From Firmicutes bacterium UBA3914 (GTDB lineage: Bacteria > Bacillota > Limnochordia > Darwinibacteriales > Darwinibacteriaceae), in assembly GCA_002391385.1 (NCBI GenBank), contig DGEY01000045.1, positions 1 to 14,458 of the forward strand: a DNA stretch of 14,458 nt. The letters run 5' to 3'. A program made the translations under genes and the position numbers. The notes beneath the pieces are model-generated. The model searched no databases. It saw only the letters and a list, made by a program, of their open reading frames with translations, and was not told where the DNA came from. Shown here piece after piece: positions 1 through 5,653 of this stretch. Within the stretch, counting starts at the first letter, position 1; every line of letters starts with the position of its first letter.

Positions 1-1323
1 CTTAAGCTTGATGCAGATTTCGGGCATGAACTTGTACTCCAGGGCCGCGGCCACGTCGATGCGGCTGTCACTGGCCTCCTGACCGGCAAACAGCTGCAGG
101 CTCAGGTCATCGATTTTGTCCACTTTAGCCAAGCCGCCAAAGCCGTAGTGGGCCGGAGCCAGCACATAGCCAAAGGGCGACAGGTTGTTCTGGTGAATCC
201 TACCCACGAGCAGACGGCTGAGCGGAGTGGAGGAAGTCACTTCAACATAGTAGTTGCTGAGCTTCTGCGTCCAAGCGAAGGGTTCGAGCTCCCAGTCAAT
301 GGCGGCCTTCACGTTTGTGGCTTCAGACGCCTTGACGTTCAGAGCCACACTGCCCTTCTGAGTAAAGGTTATGGCGGCTTGGCCAACCTTTTTCTCAGCA
401 TTGAGGCTCAGGTTGCCAGAGAAGCCGACCTTCTCAAGGGCGGTTACTCTGTCTTCAACAGCAGCTACGTCTTCCTTCAGACCAGCAACGTCTTCCTTCA
501 ACACTGCTACGTCGCCGTCGAGCTCATCTACCCAGTCAGACAGGGCAGCGATCATAGCGCGGTTCTCGTTGATGAGCAGCTCCAACCTCTGAACCTGAGT
601 CCTGATGAGAGCTTCAGCGATGAACTCCACATCTTCCTTGGTCAGCTCAGGAGTGGTGGCCACTACTCTTTCGATAATAGTGGTTTCCTTAGCAGCTGCG
701 GCTGCTTCCAGAACGGCCTCTTCAATCCTCTTAGCGATCAGCTCTTCGATCTCGTCCATGGAAGGAACTTCCACTTCGGGCTGATCCTTCAGCTGGTTGA
801 GATCATAGCGGATGCCATCGATCAAGCCGAGCATTCTGGCTTCGAGATAGGCCATGTCGCCGGTGAGAGCCTCGATGGCGACCTCGTTGGCGCGGATGCG
901 GGCGAGTGTCTCTTCGTCTACATCCTTGTCAACGATAACTCTCTCGATAACGGTGGTCTCGATGGGTTCCTTCTCGGCTGCGGCTGCAGCAGCGGCCTTG
1001 GCAGCTTCGATCTCAGCCATCAGCTCAGCCTTAACTCTGTCGAGCTCAGGCAGGAGATCCATGGCTGCAATCTGGCCTTCGAGACGCTGCAGAGCGCGGG
1101 CAAATACCATAGCAGCCTCATAACGGGTCATCATCCGGGCGCCGCCATAGGTTCCATCGGGATACCCTTCGATCAAACCGGCTGCGGCTAGTTGTACGAT
1201 TGCGTCGTATGCCCAGTGATCGGCAGGGACATCCGCGAACGGGCTGGCGAATGCCGGTGTTAGTGTACTAGCCAAAAGCACGATGGCTAATACCAGGGCA
1301 AACTTCTTGAATTTCATGTTCAT
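1..1323 (-). CDS. ompM: OmpM-type outer-membrane protein: SLH domain, coiled coil, start of barrel (3' end cut by window)
   Basis: The 441 visible residues begin with a signal peptide (about 1-26, cleavage after AFA). One complete SLH domain follows at about 28-82 (FADVPADHWAYDAI, GYPDGTYG, MTRYEAAMVFAR). Residues 85-300 are long Ala/Glu-rich coiled coil ending in VAVLKEDVAGLKEDVA heptads. From about 300 the sequence alternates like a beta barrel (GFSGNLSLNAEKKVGQ onward) and is still open at base 1. This is the OmpM layout known from diderm Firmicutes, in which the SLH domain binds secondary cell-wall polymer and the barrel sits in the outer membrane, so the protein tethers the two layers. 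Two in-frame ATGs exist (1323 and 1317). AAGGGGG lies 5 nt before the first, which I chose. It has its own promoter and a long structured leader. The porin role is inferred because most of the barrel lies outside the window. Confidence 0.9.
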   Translation of the reverse strand, partial: MNMKFKKFALVLAIVLLASTLTPAFASPFADVPADHWAYDAIVQLAAAGLIEGYPDGTYGGARMMTRYEAAMVFARALQRLEGQIAAMDLLPELDRVKAELMAEIEAAKAAAAAAAEKEPIETTVIERVIVDKDVDEETLARIRANEVAIEALTGDMAYLEARMLGLIDGIRYDLNQLKDQPEVEVPSMDEIEELIAKRIEEAVLEAAAAAKETTIIERVVATTPELTKEDVEFIAEALIRTQVQRLELLINENRAMIAALSDWVDELDGDVAVLKEDVAGLKEDVAAVEDRVTALEKVGFSGNLSLNAEKKVGQAAITFTQKGSVALNVKASEATNVKAAIDWELEPFAWTQKLSNYYVEVTSSTPLSRLLVGRIHQNNLSPFGYVLAPAHYGFGGLAKVDKIDDLSLQLFAGQEASDSRIDVAAALEYKFMPEICIKLK

Positions 1324-1622
1324 GTTAACCCCCTTGGTTTACGCGAGATTTTCATCAGATGGGATATGTTTCACTCGATGAAAACCCTCTTGTCCGCGCT
1401 CCCTGAGTGTCCTTGTTCCCTCAGATTTCCGCAGATACAAGAGCGCCTTCATCTTCCAGTATCTTCAGCTGGCGGTAACCTCGGGCACCTCCTTTCTAAC
1501 CGCCCCGGCTTTAAGATACTGAAAATGGACATTGTAATAGTGGTTATTTCTCCACTATTTTCCCAATTCCTCCTGGCAAGCGATCTTTTTCGGACCGCTT
1601 CCCTGGAAGAATCTAACTTTCC
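1324..1622 (-). ncRNA. Long structured 5' leader of the ompM-type gene
   Basis: About 300 nt separate the predicted transcription start (about 1622) from the ompM start. Reading the minus strand, four inverted-repeat units occur in series. They are an 8-bp stem with one G-U pair (1600-1593 with 1585-1578), a perfect 8-bp stem (1559-1552 with 1543-1536), a compound stem of 9 bp (1521-1513 with 1465-1457) enclosing 6 bp (1504-1499 with 1476-1471), and a 7-bp stem (1443-1437 with 1393-1387) enclosing a 5-bp hairpin (1424-1420 with 1407-1403). The last unit has a competing pairing, GCGCTC (1446-1441) with GAGCGC (1401-1396), which shares bases with the 7-bp stem. I recognise no named riboswitch consensus. 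An AAAGGAGGT at about 1496-1488 has no start codon at good spacing. The function is unknown; a stabilising or regulatory leader is inferred. Confidence 0.45.
1339..1452 (-). CDS. Possible 37-residue upstream ORF in the ompM leader
   Basis: An ATG at 1452 opens a 37-codon frame (starts MKALLYLRKSEG, ends SDENLA) that stops with TAA at 1341-1339, 15 nt before the ompM ATG. The position would allow translational coupling to ompM. Against it, GGAAG lies directly against the ATG, which is too close for a good ribosome binding site. The peptide is basic with no signal or domain that I can see, and the same bases form the last hairpin of the leader. It may simply be an open frame inside a structured RNA. 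Confidence 0.15.
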   Translation of the reverse strand: MKALLYLRKSEGTRTLRERGQEGFHRVKHIPSDENLA

Positions 1623-1628
1623 CCCTGC

Positions 1629-1658
1629 ATTATACCACAGAACAGGGGTGGTTTCGAC
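1629..1658 (-). promoter_or_regulatory. Extended -10 promoter for the ompM-type gene
   Basis: The minus strand reads TGGTATAAT, a perfect -10 hexamer at 1634-1629 with the TGn extension. The -35 is poor: TTGTCG lies 20 bp upstream and TCGAAA 17 bp upstream. The extension probably compensates. Transcription would start near 1622. No convincing terminator separates it from the DUF3084 gene upstream (stop at 1716), so some read-through into ompM is also possible. Confidence 0.65.
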
Positions 1659-1715
1659 AAAAAGTTTTCCATAAGGGGAGAGAAATTCCTGCTAGGTAAG
1701 GACTGGGATTTTCTT

Positions 1716-2837
1716 CTAGGGGAACATCTCCAGGTAAAGCAGCACCGGGCTGGTGGAGCGCCAGGAGTCCTCCGCCACCACCAAACGGATTTCCACCGGC
1801 TGCTTTATAGCCCGGGAAGCTTCGATGGCATCGAAGAAGTAGTTGCCGGGGAGCAGAACCGCACCCCGCCGTTCTGGGCTCAGGGCTACTCCGGCATTGA
1901 GGGCTGCGTTGTTGGCTTGGTTCAAAAGCTGCAGGATGACCAGGTCGATTTCCATGCCGCTGTGGGGATCCCAGGTGCCGGCGGCCAATACCGTCCCTTG
2001 GGAAAAGACCATCTGATCGAGGAAGTTTTCCAGGTAGACACGGACGGGTACCCCCGGGATGCTGTTGGCTTCACTTACGGCGCGCACGATCACATTACCG
2101 GGAGCCAGAAGCACATCTTCCACCACCAAATCCAGGACGCCGGGGGGCAGGAAGATAGCGCGGTACGGCTCGCCATCGGCTCGGGCACTGCGCCGGTAGG
2201 CCACATCATCCACTTCCCGCAGGAAGTCTTCCAGGGCTGCCCGCACCTCTGCCCGGCTCAACCCCTTTTCGATGACTGTGCTCAAAATCACTTCACTGGC
2301 GTAAAAGGCAATGTCCGCGGAGCGGATCTGGCCGAAGGCGGTTTCCACCAGATCGTACAGCCAGCTCAGCTGCTCGGCCGTGACCATCAGTTCGGCAACC
2401 TCAGCCTCCAAAAAGGCACGCTCTTCCTTCAAGGCCTCCACCGACTGCTGGGCCAGCTCCAGTTCCGCGGTGATCTGGGCGTAGCTTTCCTCCACCAGGG
2501 CCAGTCTGGACTCGGCTTCCTGGAGCTCGGTCTGGGCAGCATCCCTCTGCCGCCTCATCTCCGCGAAGTCCCTCTGGAGGCCCCGCAGTTCCTCTTGGAT
2601 CTCCTTCATGTTGAACAGCGCGGTGCGCACATCCTGGGAAGCAATACTCAAAACCACGATGGAAGCCGTGGCAATAAGGACTCCTGTGACAATTGTCACT
2701 AATATGCTGGTGTGTTTTGGGCGCAGACCAAAGAGCGTTAGTTTCTTGCGGCCCACGTTCATCCCCAGGCGATCGCCGATATAAGCGATGGCACCGCCCA
2801 CAACCGCTAGGGTGAGGATCAGGGTAAAACCATACAT
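1716..2837 (-). CDS. DUF3084-family membrane-anchored coiled-coil protein
   Basis: The product has 373 residues. Two membrane helices at about 4-20 and 43-66 flank a short loop with the family-like stretch RLGMNVGRKKLTLFGLRPKHTS. A coiled coil follows (about 70-155), then a mixed domain to the C-terminus containing FLPPGVLDL and LLPGNYFFDAIEA. This matches my recollection of DUF3084 proteins, which occur in cyanobacteria and diderm Firmicutes and have no assigned function. I placed the start at the ATG at 2837 because AAGG lies 8 nt upstream; the in-frame GTG at 2846 abuts that site. The gene begins 18 nt after the lptB stop and is the last gene before the ompM promoter. The location suggests an envelope role, which is inference only. 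Confidence 0.8.
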   Translation of the reverse strand: MYGFTLILTLAVVGGAIAYIGDRLGMNVGRKKLTLFGLRPKHTSILVTIVTGVLIATASIVVLSIASQDVRTALFNMKEIQEELRGLQRDFAEMRRQRDAAQTELQEAESRLALVEESYAQITAELELAQQSVEALKEERAFLEAEVAELMVTAEQLSWLYDLVETAFGQIRSADIAFYASEVILSTVIEKGLSRAEVRAALEDFLREVDDVAYRRSARADGEPYRAIFLPPGVLDLVVEDVLLAPGNVIVRAVSEANSIPGVPVRVYLENFLDQMVFSQGTVLAAGTWDPHSGMEIDLVILQLLNQANNAALNAGVALSPERRGAVLLPGNYFFDAIEASRAIKQPVEIRLVVAEDSWRSTSPVLLYLEMFP

Positions 2838-2855
2838 GGGCTGCACCTTCTTTCT

Positions 2856-3581
2856 CTACAGCGTGAAGTTCGCCCCTAAGTAGTACTTCCGGGCCAGTTC
2901 ATCTGCTGCCACTTCTTGGGTAGTGCCAGCTACAAGGACTTTGCCGAGATGGATGATATAGGCGCGGTCGGTGATGCGCAGGGTCTCCCGTACATTATGA
3001 TCCGTGATAATGATGCCGAGATTGCTGGAACGCAGGTGGGCCACGATGTCCTGGATCTCCCCCACAGCAATGGGGTCAACCCCGGCAAAGGGTTCATCCA
3101 GGAAGATAAACGCCGGATCTAGCGCCAGAGCCCTGGCAATTTCCGTCCTCCGCCGTTCCCCGCCGGAGAGCTGGTAGCCCTTTTGGTGGCGCACCTCCCG
3201 GAGGTTAAACTCTGCTAAAAGGTGCTCCAGCCTTTCCGCCTGCTCCGCCTTGCTCAGATCCCGGCGCAGCTCCAAAACCCCCCGCAGGTTTTCTTCCACG
3301 GTTAACTTGCGGAAAACCGAGGGCTCTTGGGGAAGGTAGCCCAAACCCAAGCGGGTACGCTTATACATGGGCAGCTGGGTGATCTCCCGCCCATCCAGGA
3401 AAATGCGTCCGGAGTTGGGCTTGGTCAGCCCTAAAATCATGCTGAAAATGGTGGTTTTGCCTGCTCCATTGGGGCCCAGCAGCCCCACGATCTCCCCGCG
3501 GTTGGCCTGGAAATCCACGCCCTGGACCACGGTGCGCCGGCCGTACACTTTGACCAGCCGTTCAGCCTCGAGTTGTCCCAT
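2856..3581 (-). CDS. lptB: LPS export ABC transporter ATPase LptB
   Basis: LptB is the cytoplasmic ATPase that powers LPS extraction from the inner membrane by the LptFG permeases. The 241-residue product has the usual family length. It shows Walker A GPNGAGKT (36-43), Q-loop Gln85 (GYLPQEPSVF), signature LSGGERRR (138-145), Walker B IFLDEP (159-164, catalytic Glu163), the FAGVDPIAV D-loop region typical of LptB, and switch His195 (TDHNVRET). The C-terminus RKYYLGANFTL resembles the usual LptB ending. The ATG at 3581 is preferred over an in-frame GTG at 3590; either start overlaps the 3' end of the LpxB-like gene, which implies coupled translation. It is separated from lptF, lptC, lptA and lptD by the unusual ABC pair, but all are in the same direction. 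Confidence 0.95.
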   Translation of the reverse strand: MGQLEAERLVKVYGRRTVVQGVDFQANRGEIVGLLGPNGAGKTTIFSMILGLTKPNSGRIFLDGREITQLPMYKRTRLGLGYLPQEPSVFRKLTVEENLRGVLELRRDLSKAEQAERLEHLLAEFNLREVRHQKGYQLSGGERRRTEIARALALDPAFIFLDEPFAGVDPIAVGEIQDIVAHLRSSNLGIIITDHNVRETLRITDRAYIIHLGKVLVAGTTQEVAADELARKYYLGANFTL

Positions 3582-4794
3582 CGTTTCCACATCCAGCCAT
3601 TTCTATAACTACGCGTACCGCCCGCTCCACAGCACCTGGCTCCCCCAGTTCTTCCTCCAGCTGAGACAGGGCGGTGAGCATTTCCTGGCGGGCTTTTTCA
3701 TCATACAGCAGTTGTTCAACTGCCTTGGCAATTTTCTGGTGATTGACATGGCCTTGGATGAACTCGGGTATTACATTCCTTCGCAGGATCTTGTTGGTTA
3801 TGGACATATAGGGTTTGCGGTCCAGTATTTTCTCCGCAAAATAAGTAGCACGGGGCACCCGGTAAACAGCCAGGGAAGGCACACCCAAGAGGGAGGCCTC
3901 CAGGGAAGCTGTGCCGATGGAGGTGATGGCCGCATCGGCAGCGCTGAGCACCCGGTAAGTATCGCGCTCTAAGCGCACGTTGGCGCAGGGGTTACTCCCC
4001 AAGATTTCCTCCACCAAGGTGGTGCGAATGGTGGGCGCCAGGGAAATCAAAACCTGCAGTTCAGGATGGTCCTGGGTTACCTGGCAGAGGGCCTTTAGAA
4101 CAGGGGGCAGAACGTTTTTCACTTCCACTTCCCTGGGCCCCGGCAAGACGGCCACCACTTTGCCCTCCAGGGCAAGTCCCAGCTTCTCCCGGGCTTGCTC
4201 GGGAGTTGCGGAGCGATCCGCCAGGTCCATCAAGGGATGGCCCACAAACTCCACATCCAGGCCCGCCTCTTGGCAGAGGGATGCTTCGGTGCGGCTGATG
4301 GCCGCCACTTTCGTGACCACGCTGCAGAACTGGCGCTGGTTCATATGGGCCAGCCCCCGGCTGAAGGGCGTGTAATAATAGATCACGGGGATCCCCCGGG
4401 CCCGGGCAATCTCCAAGAGCTTAAAGCCAAAGACCGGCAGGCCAATCTGCAGCACCACTGAAGGCTCCTCCTGGTCCATGGTCTCCACTACCCGGGCAAT
4501 CAAGCGTTTGATCACGGTGGCGCCCTTCACAGACTGGAAGGCACCCAGACTTACCATCTCGGAAATATCAAAAAGCAGGCGCACCCCGGCATCGTTCATG
4601 TGCGGGCCCCCAACCCCATAGACGGTTGCCTGCGGGCAAAGTTCGTGAATCTTGGCAGTAAGGGCGGCCCCAAAACGGTCGCTGGTGTTGTCGCCGCCAA
4701 TGATCAAGACGGTGGGGCTAGCAGCCACCTTTTCCTTTGGGCCCTCGCGCCTTTGGTCCGTAGGGAGCTTCTCTCCCGGTGTATCCGTCACCAC
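3562..4794 (-). CDS. LpxB-like GT19-family glycosyltransferase with altered active-site motifs
   Basis: The 410-residue product follows the LpxB (lipid-A-disaccharide synthase) plan along its whole length, after a hydrophilic N-terminal extension of about 26 residues. Landmarks are VYGVGGPHM (58-66), FVGHPLMD (183-190), LPGPREVE (217-224, for the usual LPGSRxxE), SIGTASLEA (292-300, for SGTaxLE), and PYMSITNKI (328-336, keeping the Asn of the usual LPN). However, the family GExSGD is GGDNTSD (33-39), IDaPDFN is IGLPVFG (117-123) with both Asp lost, and SPSVWAW is TPFSRG-like. It may be a divergent lipid-A enzyme or a homologue with another substrate. Translation starts at GTG 4794 with AAGGAG 6 nt upstream; an out-of-frame ATG at 4796 stops at once. 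It overlaps lptB by 20 nt. No other lpx gene is visible. Confidence 0.8.
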   Translation of the reverse strand: MVTDTPGEKLPTDQRREGPKEKVAASPTVLIIGGDNTSDRFGAALTAKIHELCPQATVYGVGGPHMNDAGVRLLFDISEMVSLGAFQSVKGATVIKRLIARVVETMDQEEPSVVLQIGLPVFGFKLLEIARARGIPVIYYYTPFSRGLAHMNQRQFCSVVTKVAAISRTEASLCQEAGLDVEFVGHPLMDLADRSATPEQAREKLGLALEGKVVAVLPGPREVEVKNVLPPVLKALCQVTQDHPELQVLISLAPTIRTTLVEEILGSNPCANVRLERDTYRVLSAADAAITSIGTASLEASLLGVPSLAVYRVPRATYFAEKILDRKPYMSITNKILRRNVIPEFIQGHVNHQKIAKAVEQLLYDEKARQEMLTALSQLEEELGEPGAVERAVRVVIEMAGCGNDGTTRG

Positions 4795-4889
4795 ATCTCA
4801 CTCCTTGCCGCTAAGAATCCCGCGATTGCCTTAGCTCTATAGAGGGTTCTGCATCACTCCAGCTTTTCCTCTTTTTCCAAGTTTAACCC

Positions 4890-5618
4890 TTAGTTCATCA
4901 GCAGTTTCCTGTACAGCCTGGCTATCTCCGAGCGGGGTTGGGCAAAGACTTCTTGGGGCTCTCCCTCCTCCACCACCTTGCCCCGATCCATGAACACGAT
5001 GCGATGGGCGGCCCTCAGGGCAAAGGACACCTCATGGGTGACAATGACCATGGTTGTCCCTGTTTCCTTCACCAGTTCTTCCATGACCTCCAGCACCTCT
5101 CCGACCAGGATGGGGTCCAGGGAGGCGGTGGGTTCATCCCAGAGCATGATCTCTGGGTTGGTCACCAGGGCCCGGGCAATGCCCACCCGCTGCTGCTGGC
5201 CACCGCTGAGCTGTGCCGGCCGGCGATCCGCGGCTGCCTTCAGCCCCACCCTGTCCAGGGCGAGCAGGGCCCTGGCGCGGGCCTCTTCCCGGTCCATGCC
5301 GGCCAACACAAGATGAAACATCACGTTATCCAGCACGGTGAGGCGGGCAATCAGGTTAAAATGCTGGAAGACAAAGCCAACTTTCCGTCGGAACGCCTGA
5401 AGCTCAGGACCCTGCAGGGCCAGGACATCCTGGCCGCCCAGGATGATGGAACCGCCGTCGGGCTCGGTCAGGCGGTTGACGCAGCGGATCAGGGTGGATT
5501 TGCCGCAGCCCGAAGGGCCCATGATCACCACCGTCTCCCCCCTGGCCACATGCAGATCCACCCCGTCCAAGGCCGTGGTTTTACCGTAAGACTTGTATAA
5601 ATCCCTGATTTGCAGCAT
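4890..5618 (-). CDS. ABC transporter ATPase, polar-amino-acid (GlnQ-like) type, partner of the envelope permease
   Basis: This is a 242-residue nucleotide-binding subunit with Walker A GPSGCGKST (34-42), Q-loop Gln85 (FVFQHFNL), signature LSGGQQQR (137-144), Walker B IMLWDEP (157-163, Glu162), D-loop SLDP (166-169) and His195. The motifs FVFQHFNL and LSGGQQQRVGIARAL are those of polar-amino-acid importer ATPases rather than of LolD/MacB. The open frame extends upstream to 5915, but that part overlaps the permease gene and looks non-coding (Gly/Arg/Pro/His-rich). The ATG at 5618 has GGGGAGG about 9 nt upstream and begins with a normal ABC N-terminus (MLQIRDLYKSYG). It starts 35 nt after the permease stop. 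No solute-binding protein gene is nearby. Importer-type sequence is clear; the real substrate is unknown. Confidence 0.85.
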   Translation of the reverse strand: MLQIRDLYKSYGKTTALDGVDLHVARGETVVIMGPSGCGKSTLIRCVNRLTEPDGGSIILGGQDVLALQGPELQAFRRKVGFVFQHFNLIARLTVLDNVMFHLVLAGMDREEARARALLALDRVGLKAAADRRPAQLSGGQQQRVGIARALVTNPEIMLWDEPTASLDPILVGEVLEVMEELVKETGTTMVIVTHEVSFALRAAHRIVFMDRGKVVEEGEPQEVFAQPRSEIARLYRKLLMN

Positions 5619-5653
5619 GCACTCACACCTCCCCGTTTCTCTCAAACCCTCGG

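Noticed and set aside
148..1191. Long plus-strand open frame of 347 codons
   Set aside because: It lies wholly antisense to the SLH/coiled-coil gene, whose protein is clearly recognisable; the product has no coherent domain and no good ribosome binding site was seen.
1536..1559. Perfect 8-bp inverted repeat as a terminator
   Set aside because: On the minus strand no T run follows it, and it lies downstream of the ompM promoter. On the plus strand a short T run follows but no plus-strand gene needs it. Treated as a leader hairpin.
1366..1674. Plus-strand open frame of 102 codons in the ompM leader region
   Set aside because: No plausible ribosome binding site or domain; the stretch is explained by a promoter and structured leader on the other strand.
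4795..4889. Possible promoter before the lpxB-like gene
   Set aside because: A TATAGA inside the palindrome CTCTATAGAG has no -35 at a usable distance; the gap is probably transcribed from upstream.
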